A stretch of 64,000 nucleotides of DNA, taken from assembly GCA_013396915.1 (NCBI GenBank), contig VWZL01000904.1:67245-131244 (forward strand), in the 5' to 3' direction. Position numbers and translations under genes: made by a program. The notes beneath the pieces were generated by a model. That model worked only from the letters and a program-made list of their open reading frames with translations, had not been told where the DNA came from and made no database searches. This stretch comes from Stercorarius parasiticus. Its lineage: Eukaryota; Chordata; Aves; Charadriiformes; Stercorariidae. Position 1 is the first letter of the stretch. Every line of letters starts with the position of its first letter. Positions 25,001-38,149 of the stretch are shown here, piece after piece.

Positions 25001-27543
25001 TCTTTATTAAGGTGGTCATAGCTTCTCTCCTATCTGGTACTTCAACTTAATATCTTGCTCAGAATCAAAAAAACTATACTGAAAAAGGAAAAAGGAAGAA
25101 TGAAGAAACATCCCGAAATACTGGTGTTGTTATCTATGCCTTCCTGTGATAATCTACTTCATTTTAATTTTCTAAATCACCACAAGCAGGGCAGAATAGA
25201 CATGCTGATATCTTTAGAGTACCTGTAATACATCAAGTATAGCATAGTCTGAGGTCATCTCCTTTCACAGGAAAAGCTTCAGGATGGAGTGGTGGAAGAA
25301 TACAGCACGAGAATTCTTCACACTGCGTGTGAGAGGTACGTGGAGTTGGCATTACCTATCCTCACTGAGATCTAAGTATACCTGTTGCATGCTAATGCAC
25401 AGCAACTCATTATGCCACAGTACATTGGCCATGAGAAAAGTCTGATTTTGGAAAAACAGCAAAATTGCTTCCGTGTTCCTCTGGCAATATAAGGTTTACC
25501 GCTGTGATAAACTGCGTATCTATCTGAGCCTTCGCTTAAATCAATCAGTGGCCATTTCAGTTATTTTAAACATTGATATAAATCAAAATACAACTGCTTT
25601 TATCTACAGCCAATGCTACAGACACAATGTTGATAAGCACAGTATACAATCTAGGTTGAATAACACTGATTCTGTCCTCCCATTCTCACTCTTCCCTCAG
25701 AAAAGAATCAAATATTGGTTTCTTTACGAAAAATAGCAAATACAATAAGGTGTATTAAGAAAGCCTTTGTCAGAATATCATTATGATTTATTAAATAAGG
25801 CATGCTTTGATCTGGAATACTGAATAATAATGCATTTAGAAACACAGGGATTTGTTATTAATGAAATGTATATATTAGAAATTAATGAACAATATGATTA
25901 TATAATACAAGATGAAGTTACAAAAAGACATTACTTGAGGGATAAATATAAAACTAAATTGAGGGATAAATTGCATGATGAAGTTAAAATTAAACTTAAA
26001 GCCTCTAAACAAAGGAAATTAATATCCATCATGAACTGAACTTTTAAAAATAAATTTAATAAGAAGATTTATTCTGGGCATTGAATGACAATTTTTCTCA
26101 GTGTTGATAATGTAAATTTCATATACTTTTTAAAGAGCTTTTAGAGAAAAAAATCCTAAAATTAATGTTACAACTTATGAATCCAAATTCTACTTTACAA
26201 ATAAAATCACTGGAAGTACCTTTTTTCTCTGTAAGCCATCCTTAAGCTAGTAATTTTTGTGAAGAAACTTTCCTTTGCATGGATTGTGCTGTGATTTTCT
26301 TCTTGAAGGTTTCTTGCTCATTCCTTTGAAGCATTTAGAAAAGACCGTTATTGGAGGCAAGAAAAAAGTCTTGATACCTGTTCCTTTGTTGTCAGGTCTT
26401 TTCATTGGTGCTGTATCAGAGCATATCAGTGCACGGCATACCACTAGGAATGAACAAGGGACGTATTTCTTACTGCCACTCCATCTATATCCATCCATAA
26501 CCTATGCCCCACCAGAATGGCTGTCTCTGCAACTGCCTGTAACACAAACCTATATCACATCTCCTACCCACTTCTGCATTGGTCGAAAGGATGATTATGT
26601 GTGGCTAGTGGGATGTAGCTGAACTAAAACCTTATGGAAAAAGCTCTCACAGTGGATGGGAGAAAGGAGACAAAACTCAGATACAACTCTCAAATCTGTG
26701 GTTTGGCCCCACCTCTAGTTAATTTAAATACTCAAGAATTCATGGATGAAGGGGGAGGAATGAATGTGTAAAAACATTATGATCAATAAAAAATCAGGGT
26801 AAAAGACTCCTAAATGGGAATAATTGCAGTACTGGAATCTATATGGAAGAACAATCAATGATCAGACATATTTATGATATGAATAAACCGCCCCAGTGCT
26901 ATTCAGGAAAACAGTTTACTTTTCCAAAATGTTCCTGGCTGGAATTCTTCTCTTTAAAAATTAACTTAAACTTTCAAAATCAATTATTACCCACCGACTA
27001 CTTTGCAAGCCAGCTGTCTTGGGGAAAAGGAAACATCCATGCTGTTCCGATAAATCAGGCAATAAGTGCAGGACTGACAGATCTGATGGAAGCCATCATG
27101 ATTAGCCTCATCTATATTTCCTTGTTTATTACAGCCATTTTCTATTTCAAGAAAATACTCCCATCTGCCTGCAGCATAGCTTAGAGCTAGAGTAAAAAAT
27201 CCATTTTTTCTCACCATACGCAAGCAGACTAACTCAACAATCATTGCACAGAACAGACATGGAGAAGAGAAACTCAAAATGTCACATCAACAATGTCACA
27301 TTCTCTGTTCCTGTAAATCATTTTAAATTGGACTTTTGCACACATCACAAGTAGCCAGTTAGGGGACTTGTGTCACCCTTTTAAACTGCATCCCGGTAGC
27401 TCCTACTTATTTCTATCCTATCAATAACTGGATAGATCAGTTACTGCAGTGTCTGTGTATAACAAGCATTTACAATGGTATTGTGTTATTTCATCTAGGT
27501 ACCTCAGTCCAGAATGCTAACAAAACTCATTGGAGAGGAGCAA
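22091..27543. other. Non-coding stretch, no gene recognised
   Basis: About 5.5 kb of mostly AT-rich DNA. A slightly GC-richer patch lies at 22320-22560, with frames open on both strands. At 25934 and 25958 the word TTGAGGGATAAAT repeats with a 24-bp period inside a Lys-rich 69-codon frame (25830-26039) that looks like composition, not a gene. No exon or repeat family was recognised. Confidence 0.5.
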
Positions 27544-27611
27544 AGGGGAAATCTCTTGAAGACCCTCCTCATACCTCAGGGGAAATCTCTTGAAGATCCT
27601 CCTGACATCAC
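27544..27611. repeat. 34-bp direct tandem repeat, two units
   Basis: AGGGGAAATCTCTTGAAGAC (27544) recurs as AGGGGAAATCTCTTGAAGAT (27578), followed in both by CCTCCT. The units are nearly identical, so the duplication is recent relative to its surroundings. Confidence 0.9.
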
Positions 27612-30600
27612 CATCAGGAGGGGGTTGAGGTAGGCTATGCTCATTATCCGTTCCAGTCCTGTGACCCCTGTGGATTTGAGAGCATCATGGGGGAGCAACA
27701 AAAGACCACAGGAATCTTTGTAAGGACCCAATCACCTTTGCAGACCCAGAGTCTCCTAACTTTCTTGCAGTCCATGTTCCCCTCCTCCACAGCTTGCAGC
27801 AGCATGGCTTTAGCATGCCTGTGCTACCAAGACACCCTACCTCTCTCAAAGGTGCCGCTTTCTCTAGCCATCTCTGTGAATCTAGTATGTGTGCTACTCC
27901 CATTTTCCAGCTCCTTCAGCACTTTCAACCCTCCAACAAAGCAACTAAGTCTGTCCTGTGTTTGTATTCTAACACACGTACAAACTCTTGGTCTTCTGCT
28001 TTGATATACAAAAGATACCTGCATGCACACTTACTTTTTCTCTTCCAAATATTTACATATCATTACCTTTTCAATCCCGACAATTAAGGCTCTGGTTATT
28101 TGTCTCTTTCTCCAGCCATAACTCTCTTAAAGGGCTTTAGTCTACTTTTTTGCCAGATGTAGTTGATCATACTACTCAACATTACCCAAAATTGCATTGG
28201 CTAAAGTGATGTCCGTTTCTTTCTGCTCTAAATATTTCAGCTACAATTTAATTCAATTTGCTTAGAAGCTAAAATTCTTAGATTAATACTTTAAACCTGT
28301 ATTTATTCAAACCTGTATGTTTCTTTGATCAATTTCCAGCCTTACTGAGTCTAGGAAAATAGTGAAAAGGGGTGTTAAAGGTTAGATACCCTTCCTTGAC
28401 CAAAAAAGCCCTAACTCTAACCCCATGTATTGATCCTGCTCAGGAGACTGTTACACATTTGGGAGCTAGTGATCCACGTAGCAGTTAACCAGCACAGGCG
28501 CCCGTCTGCCTTGTGCTGCACAAATCCTCGGCTGCACGATGAGCTCAGCTCACTGTAACAAGGCCACTTTTGTGCCCTTGCCTTTGCCTAACAGTGCAGC
28601 AAGAAGTTTTCATGAGAACATCCTTTACAAATAGAGTTGTTTTCTTGGAAGGAAATTATGTCATAGCTTGAATGGCTGAAAGGGAGAGCTCCTCTCCATG
28701 GATAGGATCCGTGCACAGTGGGAAAATCCATCCGGCCTCTGTATGATACTGCACAAAGGTGGGGTGCCCAGCGTCTGAAGCGACATAGATTTACTCACTA
28801 TCTATCTCTTCTCAAACTGTTTTTTTGAAGCAGTTATCTTATTAAGCCATTTGTCGTCAAGCCTTTCTCATCAAGATGCAGAAGGGATCCTGCAGTGTCT
28901 CTCTCTCTCTTTCTTCACCTCATCCCTGCCAGAGCTGGTGCAGAACACCTTGTGACCCCAAGCCTCCAGAAAATCCTAGGATGCTGCTTCAATGCCTTCT
29001 TTCCATGAAATATCTCTTACCGGTCACAAACTTCAGCTTTGTTTTCCAGTTGTCATAGTCTAAACATTATGAGATACTCCATTGTATTATGTAATTCAAT
29101 AGCCGGAAGTAATTATTATTTTCATATGACCAAATTTTGTGTCTATTAATCATATTTCAGAAGGAGCTTTGGTATAGCTTTTTATTTTAGGAAGACTGAA
29201 AACTCCCAATTTTTCAGAAAAAAATACATGAAGCATTTCCTTGAATATGAAAGATGACTCATTTTTAAATATTGTTTTATTCTGTAACGCGATTTGGGAA
29301 GTAATCAGCCACAAATGGATACTGACTGTCACAGTCTCGTTTCTGCTGGATTGACTTTCACTGATTTGAATAACCCTGGTTCCTACTGAAGCCAAATGGA
29401 GCTTCAAATGTTGAAATCCTTGAAAAATCAAGCCACATCTAAGTGCAGAGTATTCTGTTTTCCCTCCTATACTTGCTTGCTTCTTTAATTCATACTGGTT
29501 ATAGCAACATCTTCAAACATACTCTGTAGATTTTCTGGTGATTAGTTCCCTGATCACAGTATTTCCTCAGGTCATACGTCAACCGCTGACTAGATCTGAA
29601 GTGGCAGTACAGGGGTGACAAGCAATAGAAATACGTGGCAATGTTTGGCATCCATAAAAAACAGTTTAACATGAGTGGTTCAAAAGTATAGGAAGATTTG
29701 TAAAATAATTTAAAGATTCCTCAGGTATTGGGTACAGGACATTCTTTCACCAAAGAAGTTTAACCACAGAACTGAACACTCTCTGATTATTTATAATGGC
29801 AAAGCTGGAAAGTGCTAGGACAACACCAGCGCTTCTGGAATTGTCCCATAATCTCACTTGGGAAATGGTAGAATAACTCAGCTTAATACTAATTTTTATA
29901 TCTTACTGGAAAATTGTTATTTTGACTTCATATCTTGATATATCATACGGCTGCCAGGATAGCATGTGGAAAAAAAAGTCCTTGTCAAATATACCTTCCA
30001 ATCTTTTCATCAAATTTAGATCAAAATACTACAATGCCTAAGAAAACTGGTATAAAACACACGCTTCAACTTCTGTTTACTTTTTTAATGAACTAAACTT
30101 CCATATGTTATTTACTTGAAGACGGAGATATGATTGATGCCAGTCATTCTCAGATTGGGTGTAGCACCTCAAATACCTCCTATTGCAATGCTTTGGCTTC
30201 TATTCACAGTGATGTTCACCTGATAAATATGAACTCTGGACACCATTGCAACATACAATATGCCCTATGGAAATCCAAAGAAACTCATTACTGTAATAGT
30301 TGCATCTTAGCTGTCATATAGTATAAAAAAGGAATTAAGAGAACTCTGCATTGATAGTGTGAGTACAGAAGCCCTGAATATCAGCAGCCATTAGTTAATA
30401 AAAAATTCTGAGTTTTGTTTTGAGTATATTGGAAGCTGGATGACAGGAGAAGTTATGACAGCAGGAAGAGAAGTTGTCAAAGGAGCACCAATGTGTAATG
30501 AGAGAAGACATTTCAGAAAATAGAATATGGGTCCATTTCTGCTTGTCAGGATTCATTGAGGCTGAATAGCTCTGACTTCACTGCTCAGAATGGGCAGTGT

Positions 30601-33600
30601 ACGTTGATGACTAGTAGCAACCAGCCATTCTTCTAACTACAAATCCGTCTCAGAAGGGAATGCATGCCCAAGCACTTCCAGAGCACAGTGTCTGGTTGCA
30701 TAAGACCACTCAATCATGGTGATTCATCTGATTGTCAAGCATTTACCTGTACAGGCACTTTGGCCCATTTACAGTGGCAAATGTTGTTTATTATTGAAAC
30801 CTGATTTCTTACATTTTTATAGCATGTGCTGAAAAAGGAGTTAGTCCTTCCTTTCTTTGGCTTGCAAAATCGATGGCTCCCTTGGAGTAAATTCATTACT
30901 GGAAAAATAGAAAAACATGAAAAGAAATACATGGAACACTTCTTAAATCTAGGCAGCTATAGATTACAATACATGTCAGGAAAGTGCCATTTCAGTTAAA
31001 TATAGTGTAAATACAATTTAGTTTTGCGTTGTGTCTTTCAAGCAGAAATTAAGAAAATACATATTCTTTTATCTCTACGATCCTTTGAAAGACCTGTCTC
31101 TAGTGGAATCAGAACTAGAGATTCTTGGAAGCTGAATGTCTACAAGCAAATATATAAGACACTTTCTTCTGGAAGGAAACCACCAAGTCTAATTGGTCCA
31201 ATATGCCATTTATTTGGTCCAATATGACATTTTACAGACACAACACAAGATGCATGTCCTAAATACACTGATACAAGACAGTTCCTTTCCCACATCTCAC
31301 ATACAGACCTGAAAAAATTGTTGTCTTACCTAAAATTTACTATCTGAGTCCTGAAACAAAACATACTGAGAGATAAGAGCAAAACTCATACTGATTTTTA
31401 TGTTGATCAAGGTCTAGGATAACTTTGTCTTGTCTCCCCCATGAGTGAGCAGAGAGGAAGCCTCCAAGGAGTCTCTCCCCCTTTGCATTAGGTCAGAGCC
31501 ACACCTAGAAGGATGAGCAACTTAACAAAGTCAGCTCCAACCCTGTTAGTTCAGCACTCCCACAAAGCTTTAGAAAGGCCTCCACAAAACTACATGGGAA
31601 TTTGGATTTGGTAGGTGGATAAGTACCTCAGCTTGATTAAAAGACATCCTGCAATCTCATTGAATCCCAACATAGTTATCTTCCACTCCACAGAGGGAAA
31701 TAAGAAGCAGCCCAAGTACTTTGGGGAGTCCATAATTTACTCCTTTCTAGCAAGAGGTAAAGGAAAAGGTAGACTTGTAAACTGCAAAGACTGGGTGAAG
31801 GTTTGGGGACCTATATGCTCTCTTTCATCAGTGATAAATGAACCTAAGCCAAGCAACTGTTTTGTTTGAGGGAGGAATACTTGTGATTACTTTGGATTTG
31901 GAATCATTTTAAAGAATAAGTAAAAGGGCCCAAGGAAGAGAGTTAGCAGTGAATAATAAACCCCGAAGAATTGCAAGTTCAGAAAAGAACCTGTTGAAAG
32001 CCAATACCTACCTTCTAACAAGCCTACACCTGCCCCGGAAAACCTCCAAAGCTCTTCATGAGCTGTTCCTAGAAATGGCCAGATGCTCCAACATGAAGAG
32101 TGATGTGGTGAAGTGTGAATCCCACCCCTCTGAGGGATTTGGCACTCTGCAATACGAGGCCCAGCTCGACACAGCTCAGCCTTGTAACCTTGGCTCAGGC
32201 TGTTGAGGAACCTGTGAAGCTGTGAGAAAGAGCACTGAGAAGGTATGTAGCGCAGAAGCAGGTAAGATAAGGAAGGCAAAATTGTAGACACAGGGATGTT
32301 GAAACAGGTCGTTGGCAGCTCAAAGAGGAAAGTTCAAATGGAAAAACATGAACCTTGCAAGGTATAAAATCTTAAAGAGGAAAACACAGATTTGGGAAAG
32401 AAGAAACTCACCACCATTGAGGATGCACTCCACTGAGCAGTGAAGTCCAGCCCTACCACGCATGACTGATGACTGCTGACCAGTGAAGGCTCTGTGGTCA
32501 GCCCACTAACATCTACCTGAATAGCATGGTAATCATTGCTATCTTATATTTGTGTTAGCCACTAAATAACAGCTCTATAGTTGTAAGTTGTGTATATGCT
32601 ATTTGCAGAGTCTCTTTGCATATGGTAAAAGGTGCCTGAACAAAGTGACCTGGAAAATTACAACTGACACAAAGGAAATGAGCAATAAAAGAAAACTTAG
32701 GATAAGGAATAGGCACAAGTGAAAACAAAGCAAATAAAATATGACTGTGAATAAGAGATGGATGTGTGCCCACAGCCTTTTTAGCAAAAGCTACCAGGAG
32801 AGAGATTGTGGTGACTCCCTGCTGTGCGAGTTCTCTGCAATACATGATATTTATTTAAAAATAAGTATGCCCCATCAGGAGGTGGATTTCCAATGAGCAC
32901 CAATAATATCAAATAAAATCAGCATTGCATTTCAGCTTTCCACATACACGAATTGTTAATCTGACATTAGCTATGTCTGCACTGCAGTTGCAGACTGACA
33001 TCATTGTAGCTTATACTTTACTAACTAACTAGCCTGAATATTGGTGGCAGTCTAACCACAGCTTTTTTCCCCAGCAAAAGCAGACAAATTCTGCCTGCTT
33101 CCATATGCTGAGCACCATGATATTGCAGCCAGGCTTTTGCAAACATTTGAATAAAGCCTGCATTGCTGTGCCTACACTACAAATAAACTGTTTTGCTCAA
33201 AGATGGGGACAAAGATCACCAAAACGAATCACTTAAATTAAATTACTAACGCAGGTGAGAATGCTGGTGATGAACAGAAGAAGGCCTGCAGGGAAGGCTT
33301 TTGAGATGGACTGCTGGAGCACTGCACAAAACGACTCCAAGGAGTGAGTGCCACAGTGATTGAGAGAGACCCAGGCGCCACTTCCTGGCCCAAACCTGCA
33401 GCAGAGGAAGGAGTCAGGCTCTTACGCACTTTCAGAAACTTTCATGAAAAGAGGGCAGTATTAAATCAGGGTATATCTTGAATTGCAGCCTTAAGCAAAA
33501 GGCTTTGTAGGATCATGATGTCAAGAAGAAAATAATAATGATCAACAAATCTTAGTACCAAAAGAAACTATGCAAATAAGATGAAGAACAAATGGAAGTC

Positions 33601-36600
33601 AGAGAAGAGCTAGAATGACTACTGAACTCAGGTTAGCTGAAACCGGTCCAGAGAGCATGATTTCCTGAAAAAAAAAACAAACCAAACCCCAATATGTCCT
33701 AATTAATTTTTAATAACTGCCCTATTTTCTCTTCACTATTAAGCTATTTGGATTGATTCTGCACAATGATTAGCTAGTTCTTTCACTTCCATCTTTGGAC
33801 CTGGATCTGGCTTAAAGAGTGTTCTCCAAATGCTTTCCAGCATGGAATCCAGTGCTCCTTCCTTGTTCTCTTTGACTAGTCAGCCCTCTCTGGCACTGCT
33901 TTGTCAAATTACCATGTTTTCATTCAGTCCTTCCTCATAGCTTGTAGGTTACAACCTGCTGACCTCTTTAGCTAGTTGGATAGAATGATGAAATATGCTG
34001 GAAACAATAAATGTATTGTTTTAATGATAATCTCTGTCTGGCACATTCCACTAAGAAGGAAGTGAATTAATAATAGCACTGTTTTCTCTGTAAAACAAAC
34101 CTGTTTTCTGAGAGAAGAGTTTAATTTTCTTTGGCAAGCAGGCAGGCAGAAATATACTCATTTAAGTTTGGGTTCCCGTGAAATAAGAAGTTTTTGAGAG
34201 GAACCGTATTTTATGTTTTTCTCTCTTCTGCTGTTCTCTGTTATTCCTCACTCACTGTTTCAATTCTTGTTAAGCTGTCACTTAGCATTTTTTCCCTCTG
34301 GAATGACAGCCTGGCATGCTGCTTACACTGGCTAGACAGATGCCTACCCCAGAGAGTGAGCATATCAGCTTCTGGACTGCACAGCCTGTACCAACATGGT
34401 GTGTGTCCTTGACATCAGATCTTTGGCATTAATGTATGTAGGTGACAAGCTCGTTAGCAAGTCAGATGGTGCAGAAGTTATGCAATTCAAGTAACAGCTA
34501 AAGAGCTAATTTTACCCCCTGAAAATAATAATAAAAAAAATAATAATTCTGGCTACTGTATAAATAACTGATAATTAAAATCAAGTCAAGTTCCTGCTGC
34601 AATATTTAAATGGTTAAAATGTGACTATAAACCCAGAAATACTGAAAAATACTCACAGTTTAGTCTGATTTTTAACAATATTAAACAGGACCTCACTTAT
34701 TGCCATTGAAATGACCAGAGCACCAGCATAAATGCAACTTTTGCTATGGGAGGCAATACAATGTCTTTGTAAGGCTTCATTGTTCTGGGGCAGCCTTGGA
34801 GGAACATTTTGCAGGGCTGAAACTTTGAAAGGCTGCAATTAACCTTCCTACAGCAGCATACAAGTCACCAAGAAGAATGATGCCTCTTCCCTGTCAGCAT
34901 TCAAGCTGCAAGGGTAGCTGCATTAATTCCATCCTAACTTGTTTGTTGATAAGTCCAGATGATTATATTGTGCCATTGTGGGTCCTCATTCCCCACTTTC
35001 ACTCCTGCTAAGTCCATCCAATGCCAGCCTGGCAATATCTTAACCAAGTCTTAATATTTCTCAAAAGAAAGGAAGATGATGAAATCATCCCAAGCTCTTT
35101 TATATAAGATATAGAAGAATTTACAGCAAAGGGTTCAAAACCACACTCAGAGTAACTTTAGATGAGGTATATACAGTGACTTTGTTGTAGATTAATACAG
35201 TTTGAACACAGAGATTTCAGGTGAGCCGTCACCAGTTTGGTTGAAGATACCGTACATAGACATGGGGTTAGATCCGTCTGATTCACCCCTGTAAATGTTT
35301 ACAATGGAGATATCTACAATCATGTTAGACTTGTAAATTTTACTGTTTATAAAGGGGAAATAGTTTCTTCTGCAGTGGTACTCTTCCCATCCTAAAGTAT
35401 GCATATAAAATAGATCAGACAACTTAAGACTTGCAAGTGCATCTATTTCTCTCTACTGACTATCACACGAGTCAAGGCTGACTACATCAGATATATTTGT
35501 CTACATTACTGATCTCTGAAATCAGGTGTAATGCCCATGGAACATCTCTGGGACATCTACTGCATCCATTCAAAAATTCTCTGTCAATGGAGAATTAGAG
35601 AAGTGGATTTGTAGAATGGTTTTGGTTTGTATTTCCACTTGAAGAGCAAGGAATCCTTCAGGTTTTTTCTTGCCTAAGTCATGGCCAGCCAGCACTATCT
35701 AGGTGCCATGGCAAAACATACAGTCCCAGCCTACTGCCAGTTGCAGAATGTGTGAATGGAACATTTTCAGATTTCAAAGAAAGTACAGTGTGAATTTCAA
35801 ACAGTGAAGATTTGGCATAGTTCTCATTTTATCCCAGTTGATTCTCTTCTCCTGAGGCTCAGGTAGGTTGTCATCCTTCAAGTGGGATGAGATCCATTTA
35901 AAGACTGTGACATTGCAGGTGTCAGAAAAATCACAGATTCTACTTGAAACCAACATTTTTAATTACATTTGGCATTCCCATGCATATTGCTGTCACTTCT
36001 CTACCACTGATGGCAATAGGCTAGGGAATGTCCAGCATAATTAAAAACTTTCATTTCTAATATATTCCATGACTTTTATGTACCTTTGAACCTTAGGACT
36101 GCAGTACTGAGCAAAGTGGAATGGAAACTACAGGAGTCTGACACCTCAAACACCCCTTACAAAGTAAGATCCTGCCCAGGTACTGACAAAAAGTGACTGC
36201 CAAAACAAAACATGAGGAAGTAGCTGACTTTATTCTCCCACCCCTCTACGGAGCCTGAGTTACCTTCTAGTTTGGCTGCTTAATTTATCACATCTACTTT
36301 TGAAACCAGGACTGGAGGAGAGGTAATGGCATTGGTGCAGCTCCCTACCTTCTCCAGAATAGCACTGTGGTTAGGTCACTTATCTAGAAAGTACAAAATG
36401 CATTTTAGGCTCTCTTCCGGATGACATATTTCAAACCCCCAGAAGACAAACACAACAATAGGAGGTGTTTCACCCCTCCTGCCAAAGCAGGTCAGTATAA
36501 AACCAGGCAGTAAGAGTCATGGGATCAAAAGTTGAGCAAATGAGGAAGATGCCAGCACTGTGACCTTGTGATTAGGGCACTCATTTAGGACGGGGTAGGA

Positions 36601-38149
36601 ATGAGTGGCCCTTATCCTTACTCCCAGAAGAAGTTGTGCAGCTGACAGTCAGGTGAAGAAACTGGCATGATCCAGAGTGCAGAGCCTTGAAGTTTTCATC
36701 TTTCCTTTGGAATTTTCTCACTCAGAACAGAGGAAATCAGCAGCAAAGGTTTTCAAGGCTTTCCTAGATTAGCTTCAGTAAAACCTCTTCCAAACATAAA
36801 CTGAAGTGTTCAATTCCTCCACCATCTTAAAAACAGCATACTGACAATCTTCTACAATACAATATTTCTCTCTCAGCAAAGCTTCAAATCCTGAGGATGT
36901 ATATTGCAATTTGGTGTCAGATGCTAACTCTCCCTGCTCCACAGGACACCTAAAGGAGAATTCACTTATGGTTGCTGAAAGTCACTGGTAATACAAGCAC
37001 TATGATCCCTTCCTGAAGTAATTTATCAGAGAGATGATCCGCAAGGTGAAATGGCGCCATGGTATCACTCACAAGTTTTTCTTACAATGAATTAGGAAAA
37101 AGGACAAATTGGAATGACAGTGCAACACATGTCTGCTGTCCCATAATGTTACCTTCATGCAGCCTTCAAGAGCGGCCTTAACTTCAATATCCAGGCCAGA
37201 CCAACAGTACTACTGCACATGTTGCCTGAGGCATTTCTAAGACAGTGAGTCAAAGAACATCTGATATCACACATCCATCTTGTGAGGGAAACTGGTTACT
37301 TAGTATCAAGAACTGTACTAAAGATCAATCAAGGCATTTGAGAACATTTAGCCATTGGATTGTGAGACATTTCTGTAGTTTCTCTTAAATCGGTATGTCA
37401 AACAAATCTAAGTTGTACTGCTGTATGCACATTTTTAATGAATGTAAAAGTTCCCTCCATGCCATTGATCTGTTAGCCTGGGGACATCACATTTTCTATT
37501 TCCTCTTCACTCATATTTTTTAATGAATTGCAATGGTTCTGCCACCACTGGACAAGAAGTCCTTAATCAGAGGATTAATTTGTACCAACTATGGGTGCCA
37601 CCAAAACAAATAGTACTAGACTTGCTATTGACTGAGCTCTACTCTTTCAACAGAGTTTCCACAACAGCAATCCAGGACTAGCCTGAAATTTTACAAATCA
37701 GTGATCTAGAGAGTTAAGCCATTGAAGCATAATTATGAATCAACTTTGCATCCTGTGATAAAAGACTGAAGACAAAAAAATAATGCTTTGCTTGCAGTGG
37801 TATATTTGTAACAGCAAGACATTGATGGGTAAGGTTTCAATGCAGTCTACAAAAGCTATGTGTCACCAAAAAGAAGACAATGAGTTTTCTGGCAGGACAT
37901 TTAACAAAGTTCCAAAAGGACTAATGCAGCATAGTTTATCAGGTAGTGGTTTCTGTGTTATAGTAAGCTTTTTAAAATCTTATACACCATCAAGATAAAA
38001 CTGGATCCAAACTAAACAATTACCGACATTTTTAAGTGCATGGAGTACAACTCTCTCCAGCACATATAAGACCAAGCAGTTTGGTGTAACAAATGCCGTC
38101 AGGTGTCTGCTGTCCTAATAATATAATAGTTCAAATGCTATAACTTGGA
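27612..38149. other. Long non-coding stretch, no gene recognised
   Basis: About 10.5 kb without a supportable gene. It includes a pyrimidine-leaning segment at 27720-28080, a CTCTCT run at 28898-28913, a 21-bp duplication at 31193-31233, an AAT/A-rich run at 34524-34547, and weak tRNA-like text at 36360-36600. Frames of 60-134 codons (for example 31887-32291 minus) lack recognisable motifs. Between 37800 and 38150 the minus strand may continue the Gypsy-like pol sequence, but I could not align it. Confidence 0.5.
31193..31233. repeat. 21-bp direct tandem repeat, two units
   Basis: TTGGTCCAATATGCCATTTA (31193) is followed immediately by a second copy, TTGGTCCAATATGACATTTT (31214). Two differences separate the units. 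Confidence 0.9.

Noticed and set aside
25830..26039. Lys-rich 69-codon frame with KLRDK-type repeats
   Set aside because: AT-rich composition plus a 24-bp sequence echo explain it; no homology recognised.
26275..26622. 115-codon plus-strand frame
   Set aside because: Opposite-strand frame also open, no signal peptide or domain recognised, no exon signals that I could support.
33000..33190. Possible DNA-transposon or SINE text around TGTCTGCACTGCAG and TGCCTACACTAC
   Set aside because: The similarity to reptile repeats was only a few words long and could not be extended.
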